Notes: generated from the sequence alone by a model not told the origin. A DNA stretch of 64,000 nucleotides from Streptomyces sp. MNU76 (GCF_020982545.1 NZ_JAJKLK010000030.1:310001-374000), one strand, 5' to 3'; positions 25,829 through 35,356 are shown, counted from the first letter of the stretch. A program made the numbers and translations.

Positions 25829-28060
25829 GTGGCACGTCGGACGGGGTGGGTCGCGCGGACCCTGGCGGCAGTCCGCGAGGACGTGTGGGTACGCCGGTGC
25901 CAACGGCTGCTGGACGCCTATGCCGCCGAACCCAGCTGGGAGGAGGGACACCGGCTTCTCGTCCGTCGTCCGGCGCTGCTCGAAGAGCGGGCGGACGTCG
26001 TGATCGGTGAACTCGTCGCGGCCGCGGAGCGCGTGGGCCTGTCCGAGGTGGCGGAGCGCTACGCCTACTACCGGGGGATCCTGGGACGGTATCGCGAGGT
26101 CGGGCCGGAGCGGGCACTGCGCGAGTTGACGTCCGACGAGGACGACGCCGTGATCGACCTGGCCGAGCAGGCGACGGCGGCGTACGAGCGCTACCACGAG
26201 GGGTGCGGACCCGACACACTCGACACGGCGGTGCGCGGCAACGAGGAGGTGCTGGCCCGCGCTGTCGCGGTGCCGACCCGGGTGGCGGCACTGACCAACC
26301 TGGGCCTCATGCTGCTGGACCGGGCCGAACGCGACGGCAGCGCGGAGGACACCGAGCGGGGTCTTGCCCTGCTGGAGGACGCGGTGGTGCGAACGCCGCC
26401 GGGCAGTGCCGAGCGGAAGGACTGCACCGTCAACCTCGCGGGCGGGCTGCTGCAGCGCCACCGTGTCGACGGCGACACCGGCGCGCTGGACCGTGCGCTG
26501 GTCCTGCTCGAACCGCTGGCCGGCGCCCCGGCGCCGGCTGCCGCCGCCACCGACGACCCCGGGGCCGTGGTGCTCTGGCTCAACCTGGGATCGGTCCACT
26601 ACGCCCGCTACACCAGGTTCGGCGACCAGGCCGAACTCGACGCGGCGATCGGGTGCTACCGCCGGGCCGTCGCCGCGGTCGCCGGCGCACAGCCCTGGAC
26701 CTCGGGGCGCCTGCTCGGCAACATCGCCACCGCCCTGTCCGAGCGGTACCAGCGCACCGGGAACCAGGACGACCTGGACGGAGCCCTGGAATGCATCGAA
26801 CGCACGATCGGGGTGACGTCCGAGGGTTCCCCGGAACGCCCCGCCCGACTGGCGCTCCACGCGATCCTGCTGCTGGAACGCCATGACGCCCGAGGATCCC
26901 TCTCGGATCTCGACCTCGCCGTGGAGAAGTTCGCCGCCGCGCTGCGCGAGACGCCCGAGAACTCCCCCGAACGCCCGCTGCGGGAGGGCGAATTCGGCAC
27001 CGTGCTGCTCGCCCGGTACCAACGCACCGGCGAACTGGCCGATCTGGACGAGTCCGTGGCCGTGTTGCAGCGTGCGGTCCGGGGCCGCGGATACGAAGCC
27101 GAGGACGAGGCCGTTCTGTGGGGGCAGTTCGGGACCAGTCTGCGCGTACGGGCCCGCAGGCGGCACGACCGCTACGACGCCGGGCAGGCCGTGGCGGCAC
27201 TGCGGCGCGCGGTCACGCTCGCGACCGGAACGCCGAGCCGGGCGATCGATCTCAACAACCTGGGCGGAGCCCTGCGCCTGCAGGCCGAACTCCTCGGCAC
27301 GCGGGACCCGTTGACGGAGGCCATCACTGCATACCGCGACGCCCTGGACCACCTGCCGCCCGGCTCGCCACGTCACACCGCAGCCCTCGGCAACCTGGGC
27401 ACCGCGCTGCTCGCCCGCGCCGAGACCGCGCGCGACAAGGCCGAACTGGACGAGGCCGTCAGCGCGCTCACCGCCGCGGTCGCCGGTACCGACGAGAGGG
27501 CGCCCGATCTGGCGGGCCGCTGGTGCAACCTGGGACACGGACTGTGCGTCCGCCACCAGCGCACGGGACAGGCGCGGGATGCCGAGGCCGCGACCGCCGC
27601 GTACCGCGGCAGCTGCTCCCGTGCTCGGCTGGCCGGCCCCGAGGCGGGGCTCCTCGCCGGCCGCGCCTGGGGTCTCTGGGCGCACTCCAGGGGCGCTCAC
27701 GCCGAGGCGAGCGAGGCGTTCGGTCACGCGAGCGAGGCGGCTGAGCGGCTGATGCGCACCCAGTCGGGCCGGGAGGCGGTGGAGGTCTGGCTGGCGGAGT
27801 TCCTGGAGGTCCCGGCCCATGCGGCGTACGCCCAGGCCGCCACGGGCGACGCGCGCGCTGCCGCCGTGCAACTGGAACGCGGCCGGGCCCGGTCCCTGTC
27901 ACGGGCGCTGGAACGCGGCCGTGCCCAACTGGGTCTCCTGGCCGCGGTCCGGCCCGACCTCGTCGAGCGGTACCGGCACGCCACGACCCGCGTGACCGTG
28001 CTGGAGACGGCCGAACTCGCAGGCGTCCGTCCGGCCGCCACCCGCGCCGCGGAGTCGTGA
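25829..28060 (+). CDS. TPR-repeat protein, separated partner of a CHAT protease
   Basis: The protein has 743 residues from GTG 25829 with GGGAG upstream; the frame is open to 25706, so a longer N-terminus is possible. The N-terminal helical block (EEGHRLLVRRPALLEERAD) is followed by many TPR-like repeats (DRAERDGSAEDTERGLALLE). It ends LERGRAQLGLLAAVRPDLVE, then RYRHATTRVTVLE, the typical sequence just before a CHAT domain, but the CHAT part is absent. The divergent gene at 24412-25737 begins with the matching continuation. Its stop overlaps the start of a full TPR-CHAT gene as TGATG, indicating coupled translation. Confidence 0.75.
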   Translation: MARRTGWVARTLAAVREDVWVRRCQRLLDAYAAEPSWEEGHRLLVRRPALLEERADVVIGELVAAAERVGLSEVAERYAYYRGILGRYREVGPERALRELTSDEDDAVIDLAEQATAAYERYHEGCGPDTLDTAVRGNEEVLARAVAVPTRVAALTNLGLMLLDRAERDGSAEDTERGLALLEDAVVRTPPGSAERKDCTVNLAGGLLQRHRVDGDTGALDRALVLLEPLAGAPAPAAAATDDPGAVVLWLNLGSVHYARYTRFGDQAELDAAIGCYRRAVAAVAGAQPWTSGRLLGNIATALSERYQRTGNQDDLDGALECIERTIGVTSEGSPERPARLALHAILLLERHDARGSLSDLDLAVEKFAAALRETPENSPERPLREGEFGTVLLARYQRTGELADLDESVAVLQRAVRGRGYEAEDEAVLWGQFGTSLRVRARRRHDRYDAGQAVAALRRAVTLATGTPSRAIDLNNLGGALRLQAELLGTRDPLTEAITAYRDALDHLPPGSPRHTAALGNLGTALLARAETARDKAELDEAVSALTAAVAGTDERAPDLAGRWCNLGHGLCVRHQRTGQARDAEAATAAYRGSCSRARLAGPEAGLLAGRAWGLWAHSRGAHAEASEAFGHASEAAERLMRTQSGREAVEVWLAEFLEVPAHAAYAQAATGDARAAAVQLERGRARSLSRALERGRAQLGLLAAVRPDLVERYRHATTRVTVLETAELAGVRPAATRAAES

Positions 28061-30876
28061 TGCACGACGACTCCTCCGACCTGGACCCGCCCGCCCGACG
28101 GCTGTTTCTGACCGTCGACAAACTGCTGCGGATCGCCCGGGCGTCGGACGACCGGACGGTCTGGGACCACGCCCTGAGCGCCGCCGGGCTCGTCGTCGGT
28201 CTGCCCTGCGTCCTCGACCCCCGGTACTCACCACTGAGGCTTCTCGCGATCACGGTCTATGTGGACAGCTGCGCGGCCACCGGGGATCGCGAGCGGCTGG
28301 ACCAGGCGATCGAGTCGCTCCGCCGGCTGCGGTCCCCGGACGCCGACGAGGCGGAAGCCGCCCACCGAGGGTTGGCCCTGGCGGTGCTCCTCAACGCGCG
28401 CCATGACCTGCTCTCCCTGGCACAGGGCGGTGAGGACCCGGCGGACCTCGACGAGGCGCTCGCCCAGCCTTTCCCCCCTCGGCACTCGGCGGCGACGAGC
28501 CTGAAGGGGCGGCTGCTGCGTATCCGCTTCGAGCGGTACGGCGACACGCGCGACCTCGATGCCGCCGTGGCAGAACTGAGAACCGCCCGCGCTCTCGCGC
28601 CCGCCGACCCGGCGGCCGGGGACCGGCTTCTGGCCACCGCCACGCTCGGCGACGCCCTGCGCGCCCGGGGCGATTTCACCGGTTCGCTGGAGGACCTCGA
28701 CGAGGCCGTCGAGCTGCTCCGGGAAGTCGCCGAGACGCGACGCGACAGGCGTGCCGACGCCCTGACCGCCCTTGGCGTCGCCCTGCTGGCCCATGCCCAG
28801 GCCGCCGACGGAGCCGCTGCGGAACACTCGGCGGCCGAAGCGGTCCGCGTGCTGGAGCGGGCGGTGGCGGACACCGACGCCGACCACCTCGACCTGCCGC
28901 GCCGGCACGCGCACCTCGGTGACGCGTTGCGCACCCGCGCCCGCGCCCGGCAGGACACGGACCCCGGCGTCGTACGGGATCTGCACGCCGCCCTGGACCG
29001 CCACGAGACGGCGCTCGCCCTCTCCGACGACGACCGGTGGCGGCCACAGACGCTGGCGGCCCTCGCCACCGTCCACAGCGACCTCGGCCGCAGAACGCCC
29101 GAACCGGCTGTGCTGGACACGGCGGTGAACGCCTGGCGGCGGGCCTACGACGAGACGCCCGAGGACGATCTCCGCCACCCCTACACCCTGGGCAACCTGT
29201 GCCTGGAGCGCTGGCACCGCGCGCTGGCGGAGGGCTTCGACGCCGGTCGCCGGGACGCGGAGTTCCGCGCCGTCGCGGCGGACTGGCTCGGCATCGCCGA
29301 CGACGTCCGCGCCCCCGCCGAGTGGCGGGCACTCGCGGCCTTCCGCGCCGCGACGGCACTGCTGCGCCTGCCCGATCCGTCCGCTGCCGTGCGTGCGGCG
29401 TCGAAGGCGGTCGAGCTGCTGCCCTTGCTGGCCGCGCCCTCCCGGAGCCGGAAGGAGCAGGAGAAGACGCTGGCCGAATGGCAGAGGCTGCCCGAGGAGG
29501 CGGCTCGCATCGCGGTCGAGATCGGCGATTCCCGCCACGCCCTGGAACTCCTGGACACGGGGCGCGCGGTGCTCTGGTCCCACTACGGCGGCCTGCGGGA
29601 CGACGCGGCCGAGCTCCGGGCGGCGGACCCCGAGCGGGCGGCGGCACTCGCCGAACTCGAAGCCGTCGCCGGCCGGGCCCTGCACGGCGACGCCGCCGCG
29701 CGACGGACCGGCGTGTTCCGTCGCCGACAGGAGCTCATTGACGAGATCAGGCGCGAAAACTCCGGTCTCGGGCGGTATCTCATGCCCGCGCGCTACGACG
29801 AACTGCGCGAGGCCGCGGCCGACGGACCGGTCGTCGTGGTGTCCGCGGGACCCGACGGCGGTTTCGCCTTGGCACTCACCGACGATCGGGCCGCTCCCCT
29901 GCCGATCGACCTGCCGGGCCTGACAGCCGCCGAGACCGGCACCCACGCGAGGAGGCTGGTCACGGCATGGAACCTGGTGCGCCTGCAGCCCTCGTCCGCC
30001 GAAGGACACGAGGCACTCGCCGAGTGCCTCGACGCCCTGCTGCCATGGCTGTGGGAGCGGCTCGCGGGCCCCGTGCTCGACACACTGTCCTTGCCGGCGC
30101 CTGCCGGGGGCGAGCTGCCCCGGCTGTGGTGGTCGCCGTGCGGGCCGCTCGCAGTTCTGCCCCTGCACGCCGCTGGCATCCCCACCGCCGGCCACTCGGT
30201 ACTCGACCGCGTCGTCCCGTCCTGCACACCGACGGTCGAGACCCTGCTCCGGCTGCGGCGTGCCCAGCGCGGGCGGCCCGGCCCGGAGCCGCCCGCGCTG
30301 CTGCCGGTCGCCGTCCCGGGCGATCCCGCGCTCTCGTACGCCGAGGACGAGGTGCGAGCGGTCGCGGCCCGGCTCGGGTGCCACGCCTCGCCGCCGCTGC
30401 TGGGCCCGTCGGCGACCGCCGGAGAGGTACTGCGACAACTGCCCCGGCACGACTGGGTGCACTTCGCCTGCCACGGGCTGCACCGCCCGCTCGACGCCTC
30501 GCAGGGCGGACTGCGCCTGTACGACCGCACGTTGACGGTGCTCGAACTCGCCCAGGCCCGGGCCCGCCCCGGTGGCGTGGCCTATCTGTCGGTCTGCTGG
30601 GGCGCACAGGGACACCGCGAGCTGCCGGGCGAGGCCGTCCATCCCGCGGCCGCCCTGCTGATCTCCGGCTACGAGCACGTGGTGTCCGCCGGCTGGACAC
30701 TGGACGACGACTCGGCATCCGAGGTGGCAGAGGCGGTGTACGCCGGGCTGACGGCGGACCCCGGGACACCGTCGGCGTCCGGTACGGCACGCGCGCTGCA
30801 CGGTGCAGTCACCCGGTTGCGGCAAGCTGGTCGCGAGCCTCGAGTCTGGGCCCCGTACGTTCACTTCGGCCTATAA
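28060..30876 (+). CDS. TPR-CHAT protease
   Basis: The protein has 938 residues from ATG 28060 (GTG 28057 also possible) in a TGATG overlap with the upstream gene. The first 500 residues or so are TPR-like helices, with the linker SRHALELLDTGRAVLWSHYG. The CHAT domain follows, with histidine in DWVHFACHGLHRP near residue 805 and cysteine in VAYLSVCWGAQG near residue 846. The final RVWAPYVHFGL is a normal CHAT C-terminus. It is complete and could be the active protease of a TPR/CHAT cluster spanning 22.7-30.9 kb. No dedicated substrate is evident nearby. Confidence 0.83.
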   Translation: MHDDSSDLDPPARRLFLTVDKLLRIARASDDRTVWDHALSAAGLVVGLPCVLDPRYSPLRLLAITVYVDSCAATGDRERLDQAIESLRRLRSPDADEAEAAHRGLALAVLLNARHDLLSLAQGGEDPADLDEALAQPFPPRHSAATSLKGRLLRIRFERYGDTRDLDAAVAELRTARALAPADPAAGDRLLATATLGDALRARGDFTGSLEDLDEAVELLREVAETRRDRRADALTALGVALLAHAQAADGAAAEHSAAEAVRVLERAVADTDADHLDLPRRHAHLGDALRTRARARQDTDPGVVRDLHAALDRHETALALSDDDRWRPQTLAALATVHSDLGRRTPEPAVLDTAVNAWRRAYDETPEDDLRHPYTLGNLCLERWHRALAEGFDAGRRDAEFRAVAADWLGIADDVRAPAEWRALAAFRAATALLRLPDPSAAVRAASKAVELLPLLAAPSRSRKEQEKTLAEWQRLPEEAARIAVEIGDSRHALELLDTGRAVLWSHYGGLRDDAAELRAADPERAAALAELEAVAGRALHGDAAARRTGVFRRRQELIDEIRRENSGLGRYLMPARYDELREAAADGPVVVVSAGPDGGFALALTDDRAAPLPIDLPGLTAAETGTHARRLVTAWNLVRLQPSSAEGHEALAECLDALLPWLWERLAGPVLDTLSLPAPAGGELPRLWWSPCGPLAVLPLHAAGIPTAGHSVLDRVVPSCTPTVETLLRLRRAQRGRPGPEPPALLPVAVPGDPALSYAEDEVRAVAARLGCHASPPLLGPSATAGEVLRQLPRHDWVHFACHGLHRPLDASQGGLRLYDRTLTVLELAQARARPGGVAYLSVCWGAQGHRELPGEAVHPAAALLISGYEHVVSAGWTLDDDSASEVAEAVYAGLTADPGTPSASGTARALHGAVTRLRQAGREPRVWAPYVHFGL

Positions 30877-31008
30877 ACAAGCAGCTCAACGATCCATTAC
30901 GGCGTGGGACGAATCCCCGGCGGGGAGCAGAGAGGCCCACAGCTCGTTGTGGTTGGGGAACGTGCAATCTCCCCGAGGTCGCGCAGCATGCCACACGTGA
31001 CGAGATGC

Positions 31009-31233
31009 TCAAGGGAGGTCGGGACTGGCGGCGAGGTCGACCAGACGGACGGGGGCCGGTTCGGGATCGGTGATCCCGTCGTTGTATTCGTCCATCAGGT
31101 ACGTCTCGACGTGGTCGCGGTGGGCGCGCCACTGGTGCAGCTCGTCCACCATTTGGTTCATCCGGACGCCACGAAGGGCTGCCAGGTCGGCCGGCTCGGC
31201 ATCGGAGGCTCGCGGAGGCGGGGGTTCGGTCAA
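31009..31233 (-). CDS. Small unrecognised protein
   Basis: The protein has up to 74 residues from a TTG at 31233; no good ribosome site is visible and an internal ATG (MNQMVDELHQWRAHRDHVET) could be the true start. It is charged and helical with a proline-rich N-terminus. A hairpin lies just upstream at 31261-31281. No family is recognised. Confidence 0.4.
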   Translation of the reverse strand: MTEPPPPRASDAEPADLAALRGVRMNQMVDELHQWRAHRDHVETYLMDEYNDGITDPEPAPVRLVDLAASPDLP

Positions 31234-31260
31234 GCTTTCCAGAGTGGCACCCGCAGGTCG

Positions 31261-31281
31261 CCCGGGAGTACAACTCCCGGG
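31261..31281. other. Perfect 8-bp hairpin
   Basis: CCCGGGAG at 31261-31268 pairs with CTCCCGGG at 31274-31281 around TACAA. It lies about 28 bases upstream of the putative TTG start of the small minus-strand gene and could be a terminator for a transcript from the left, or a leader hairpin. Confidence 0.4.
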
Positions 31282-31389
31282 GATGCTCGGGTGTCTGACG
31301 CTGCGCGGCTCTCGGTGACCGTCCCTCTCGCCCGCGCCGGGTGACGACGGCTCTGCTGCCGCATCAGCTCCGGTGTGTGTCCGTGGTCC

Positions 31390-32796
31390 CTAGCGCTTGC
31401 GGTAGCCGGATGCGGAAGGGGGAAGGGCTATGTCCAGCAGGGTGTCGATGGTCTGGCCGTCGAGGCCGCTGTCCAGGTGGAAGGACCGGCGGAGCAGGCT
31501 GCCGACCTGGGCGGGAGCAAGGCCCAGGCGCACGCGGGCCTTGAGGCAGATCGCCCCGAGGAGGTTCGCGCTGTCGCCGGGCCGGTGCTGGAGGTACCAG
31601 GTCAGCAGCTTCACCGTACTGCCGGACAGGTCGGACAGAGTGATGTCCTCCAGGGTTTCGCTCTCGCCGCGGTTTCGTTCGGCGTCTTCGGCCAGGCGGC
31701 CGAGGATGGCCTCGACCAGCACGTCACGTACGGGTCCATGCGGGACGAGGCCCTGGTTACTGCCGTACATGAGGGCGGCTGCCGCGTCCCAGGCGAGATC
31801 GTCGGCGGCGCTCTGCGCGAGGTCGCCCTTCATGTAGGGCGCCCGTCGTTTGCCGCCGCTGTGGCGTTGTTCGGTCAGGGTGTCGTGGAAGACGCGGCGT
31901 AGCCGGTTGTGGTCGGCCACGAGACCGGCGGGCTGGGCGGTGTTGTACACGGTGGTCGACGACAGCAGGGCTTCGGGGCCGTTGGTCCGGTGGTAGTTTT
32001 CGGCCCAGTCCTGTGCGACCGGCACGGACCACCGCATGCTGCCGCTGGTCTCGTCCTGTGGTTCGGGCAGATCGTTGCGCCCTGAGCTGTACTTGGGGTC
32101 GGGCAGGTCGTCGGTGCTGATGGCCGCGATCTTCGCCAGCCCCGCCTTGTCGATCAGGCTGTCCAGTTCGGGTGCGTGAAGGTCGACGACGCAGGCGTCG
32201 AGCGGCAGCACGCCCGGCTGGGACGCGCGCAGTCGCGCCCACAGGGCCAGGTGGTTCTTCCAGTTGGGCACGGGCTGATCGTTTGCGGTGAAGCTGGCGA
32301 TCTTCAGGATGCTGGCGCTGTCGGGGTTGCTGGTGGAGTCCAGCAGGTCGGCCGCGGTGATCGTGGTCGGGTTGTCGACGGGCCGGTCGTCGTTGCGCTC
32401 GAAGGCCCAGTCCCATACTTGCCCGGGACGGTGCCATAGTTCACCGTTCCACCAGTAGCCGCCGTGCCGGTGGAGGAAGCCTTCGCGGCCGTGCAGCCAG
32501 TCGTGGTGCAGGTCGCTCTGGTCGCGGTCACGGATGAGCAGCACGGTGCGTCCGTAGGGCGGGTGGTGGAACACGGCCCAGGCGAAGGACGGGTTCTTGG
32601 GCTCGGTGGTGAACGCGACCCATCCTCCGTCGGGTGTGCGGTCGGCCCGGCCCCAGAGCCCTTCGCCCTGATTGCGGCCGGTGCGTTCGATCGCGTCGGG
32701 GTTGTCCAGGGGTAAGCGGCCGTCGTTGATGAACGGCAGGCCCGGGACGGGGTGGTCGGTGCTGGTGCCGTTGGCCACCGGGCGTATGCGGTACAC
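31390..32796 (-). CDS. Unrecognised 468-residue protein
   Basis: The start is GTG 32796 after a purine-rich GAGGGGG. The N-terminal half has many aromatic and histidine residues (WLHGREGFLHRHGGYWWNGE, then LWHRPGQVWDWAFERND); the C-terminal half is helical with DLAQSAADDLAWDAAAALMY. Codon use is normal for the organism. I do not recognise a family. It is divergent from the truncated TOTE primase gene, the starts being about 80 bases apart, so the two may share a promoter region, but there is no direct evidence of a joint function. Confidence 0.6.
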   Translation of the reverse strand: MYRIRPVANGTSTDHPVPGLPFINDGRLPLDNPDAIERTGRNQGEGLWGRADRTPDGGWVAFTTEPKNPSFAWAVFHHPPYGRTVLLIRDRDQSDLHHDWLHGREGFLHRHGGYWWNGELWHRPGQVWDWAFERNDDRPVDNPTTITAADLLDSTSNPDSASILKIASFTANDQPVPNWKNHLALWARLRASQPGVLPLDACVVDLHAPELDSLIDKAGLAKIAAISTDDLPDPKYSSGRNDLPEPQDETSGSMRWSVPVAQDWAENYHRTNGPEALLSSTTVYNTAQPAGLVADHNRLRRVFHDTLTEQRHSGGKRRAPYMKGDLAQSAADDLAWDAAAALMYGSNQGLVPHGPVRDVLVEAILGRLAEDAERNRGESETLEDITLSDLSGSTVKLLTWYLQHRPGDSANLLGAICLKARVRLGLAPAQVGSLLRRSFHLDSGLDGQTIDTLLDIALPPSASGYRKR

Positions 32797-32873
32797 GGCG
32801 GTTTCCCCCTCTGTGTGGCGGTGATTGATCGGGATGAGGGAACGCTAGCCCGCGGGCGAGCCGGATATGCCTC

Positions 32874-33968
32874 GTGGGACAGTCCCGTACGTTCCCGGCG
32901 GTGATCCTGGCCGATTTCGCTGCGTGGCGTGCGCCGAGTCTGGATCATGAGGGTGTGGAGGACTGGTCCGACTGCTTCGACCCTGACGAGTTGCGCATCC
33001 GTCTCGACGTGGCTCTGGAGGAGAACGCAGAGCTGCACGAGGAGGTCGGCCGGCTGAGCGCGGACAACGCTCGCCTGCGCAGCCTTCTGAGCCTCGGCGT
33101 CCGAAGCGGCGCCTCGCCGATGCCGCCCGTCGCCGAGCCTGTGGCGCCGGTGCCCGTCAGCGGGGTCGGCGGGCTGCCGTATGCGGATGCCTCGTCGAGC
33201 GCCGAGGCGAAGATCGCCTTGTTCCGGGCCTTGTTCGCCGGCCGGGAGGACGTGTACGCGCGCAGGTGGGTGAGCGCGAAGTCCGGTCGGACCGGTTGGA
33301 GCCCGGCCGAGGACGACCCGTTCGACAGGAACAAGGACAATGCGGACCGGGTGTTCTGGCCGCTGACCGACGAGACGGTCTACCGCCACCTCGATCCGTC
33401 CCGGCAGGGCCGCAGCGAGCTGCACATCGGCCTGTACCCGCTGCTGGCCGACGACACCTGCCGGCTGCTGGCGTGCGACTTCGACGGCAAGGACGGCAGC
33501 GACTGGCGCGCGGATGCCATCGCCTACGCTGCCGCGTGCCAACAGGCCGGTGTGCCTGCCCTGTTGGAGATCTCCCGCTCCGGAAAGGGCGCCCACGTCT
33601 GGACGTTCTTCACCGCGCCCGTCGCCGCCACCACGGCCCGCGCCCTGGGCATGGCGCTGCTGCGCCGGGCGATCGACGCCCGCGGGCAGATGGCACTGTC
33701 CAGTTACGACCGTCTCTTCCCCGCCCAGGACTTCCAGCCGGTCAAAGTGCGAAAACCGAGCCAGCCGCACGCGATTACCCTTGACGTTCCCCAAGAACAA
33801 GCCATGTTCATGATCAGCAAGTTTCTCGAATGTTCACCCGCCGCAGTTTTCGACCATGGAGATATGGAGGATCTGGTCCTATATGTCTGCCCCAAGTGTG
33901 CGAAGAAATCTGGATATCCGCCCCCGGTGCATCCCGGCGTGCCCGGTCCCGTTATCGCCCAACCCTGA
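32874..33968 (+). CDS. TOTE-type primase protein, truncated
   Basis: The protein has up to 364 residues from GTG 32874; GTG 32901 is an alternative. A coiled-coil (LEENAELHEEVGRLSADNAR) precedes an archaeo-eukaryotic primase domain as found in TOTE conflict systems: FRALFAGREDVYARRW, YPLLADDTCRLLACDFDGKD, RSGKGAHVWTFF and SYDRLFPAQD. After about 33735 the match ends: the usual continuation (primase end, helicase, nuclease; such proteins are much longer) is missing and an unrelated tail with CPKCAKKSG follows. Base composition also drops there. It is most likely a remnant fused to other DNA, and the helicase half is not found in the window. Confidence 0.68.
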   Translation: MGQSRTFPAVILADFAAWRAPSLDHEGVEDWSDCFDPDELRIRLDVALEENAELHEEVGRLSADNARLRSLLSLGVRSGASPMPPVAEPVAPVPVSGVGGLPYADASSSAEAKIALFRALFAGREDVYARRWVSAKSGRTGWSPAEDDPFDRNKDNADRVFWPLTDETVYRHLDPSRQGRSELHIGLYPLLADDTCRLLACDFDGKDGSDWRADAIAYAAACQQAGVPALLEISRSGKGAHVWTFFTAPVAATTARALGMALLRRAIDARGQMALSSYDRLFPAQDFQPVKVRKPSQPHAITLDVPQEQAMFMISKFLECSPAAVFDHGDMEDLVLYVCPKCAKKSGYPPPVHPGVPGPVIAQP

Positions 33969-34351
33969 GAAGTTTACGGAGAGCCCCGGGCTCCCTGCCA
34001 TTGAGCCCATTCCAACTTCAGGCGACAGCCGATCGGCGCTGTGTCACGGACATCAGGTCGCAATTTCGGGACGGTAGTTGACCGTCATACGGTCGGTCGT
34101 CCACGGGAACAGTCGGCCCGGCTGAAAGGGGACAAACGCCACCAACGGTGGAACTCCTTCGGTCATGGAAGCGCTCCAGGGTACTCGACGACAGCGATCG
34201 ACTATGGACAGATCGTCAGGTCCTGACTGGCCGTGGGCGGGCAGGGTAGCCTGGCTGGTTGGCGCCGGGGTCGAGGAGCTCAAACGGCATGGCAGCCATC
34301 CAGTAAATGGCGCCGACCGTGCCTGGAAGCGTGTGGTGGGCAGACGGGCGG
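33969..34351. other. Gap after the primase remnant; possible 37-codon ORF
   Basis: This 380-base gap is lower in G+C than its surroundings. A minus-strand ORF at 34053-34166 starts with ATG 7 bases after GGAG and reads TEGVPPLVAFVPFQPGRLF; it may be real but is not recognised. The perfect inverted repeat GACCGT-CAT-ACGGTC at 34080-34094 could be an operator. Nothing else was supported. Confidence 0.3.
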
Positions 34352-35356
34352 TCAGCGAGCGGTGTTGGCGAGGGATAGCAGGAGGTGCGCGGATTCAGGG
34401 TGGTAGAAGTCGGAGTGCGCACCTCCCGCGATGCGTATTCCCTTCACATAGAGGTGGCTGGCGTCGACGTTGATGAGCCGCTTGTCCCGCGGCAGTGTGT
34501 AGGACGTGCCGATGTCCTCGAGCGTCACGCGGGTGATCTGTTCGGCGGGAGCGGTGGCACCGAGGCGGCCGATGCCATCCTGTTTTTCGTTGCGGCGGTG
34601 GTAGAAGCCCAGGGCTGTGTCGGAGGGCGAGTAGGTCATCACGACAGGCGCGTTCAGTACGCTCGGGGCGAGGATGCCGGCGTATGGCGGGTGGGCGAAG
34701 GAGTCCGCAGGCAGAGCGGCCTGGAAAAGGGTCAGGCTGTCGAGGGTCCAGGGATATGACGGATCGCGCCAGTCCCAGGCAAGGGTGTCGGGGCCTCCCT
34801 CGGCAAGGCGCGCGCTGGCTTCTAGAATGCCGTGAAGCAGGAACCGGCTGCCGAAGGAGTGGCCGACGCAGTGGAGATACTGTCCGTAGGCGCTGGCGAA
34901 GACGTCAGGTCCTGGCTCGGGCAATTCGCGGTTGGTGTTGAAGTATCCGAGGACTGCTCCCAGGACGCGTGCTACCTGGCCGGATTCTGACATGGCGGTG
35001 GTGCGGTCGCGAACGGCGTAGTAGTCCAGCGGAAGCCTCTTGTCGGCAGAAGGCCAGCGCACGCCGACATACTGCGGCCGGAAGCCGAGGATACGACGGT
35101 AGGCATGGGCTTGCTGCGCCATCATGAGGTCGACCAGGGCGAAAAGCTTGTGGGCCTTGTCCTCTGCGTCTGAAGGCGAGGTCCGCCAGCCGTGGACGTG
35201 GAGAAAGATGTCCGTGGTTTCCTCGCGCAGCCGCAGGTGCGTCTCAAGGAACCCAGGGATCGCCTCACGGGGAACCACGGCGCGGCTGCCCGGGTACAGA
35301 AGCTGTCCGTCAGCGTCCAGGTCGATCAGGTCGACGTGTGTATTCGTCTCCGTCAT
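34352..35356 (-). CDS. Alpha/beta hydrolase associated with CHAT/caspase genes
   Basis: The protein has 334 residues from ATG 35356. The HGW motif (FLHVHGWRTS, residues 51-60) forms the oxyanion region. The nucleophile is Ser167 in HCVGHSFGSRFLLHG. Candidate acid and base are Asp in YSPSDTALG and His in GGAHSDFYHP near the end. These features fit a serine esterase or lipase fold. The start overlaps the stop of the CHAT gene as ATGA, so both were translated together, downstream of a tandem caspase gene. Three hydrolases in one operon suggest an effector cascade. The substrate is unknown. Confidence 0.72.
   Translation of the reverse strand: MTETNTHVDLIDLDADGQLLYPGSRAVVPREAIPGFLETHLRLREETTDIFLHVHGWRTSPSDAEDKAHKLFALVDLMMAQQAHAYRRILGFRPQYVGVRWPSADKRLPLDYYAVRDRTTAMSESGQVARVLGAVLGYFNTNRELPEPGPDVFASAYGQYLHCVGHSFGSRFLLHGILEASARLAEGGPDTLAWDWRDPSYPWTLDSLTLFQAALPADSFAHPPYAGILAPSVLNAPVVMTYSPSDTALGFYHRRNEKQDGIGRLGATAPAEQITRVTLEDIGTSYTLPRDKRLINVDASHLYVKGIRIAGGAHSDFYHPESAHLLLSLANTAR

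Noticed and set aside
24176..27871. 1231-codon minus-strand ORF
   Set aside because: It overlaps two CHAT genes in another frame and the TPR gene antisense; the protein is Arg/Gly/Pro-rich without motifs.
28228..30864. 878-codon minus-strand ORF
   Set aside because: It lies fully antisense to the TPR-CHAT gene, which has catalytic motifs and coupled start.
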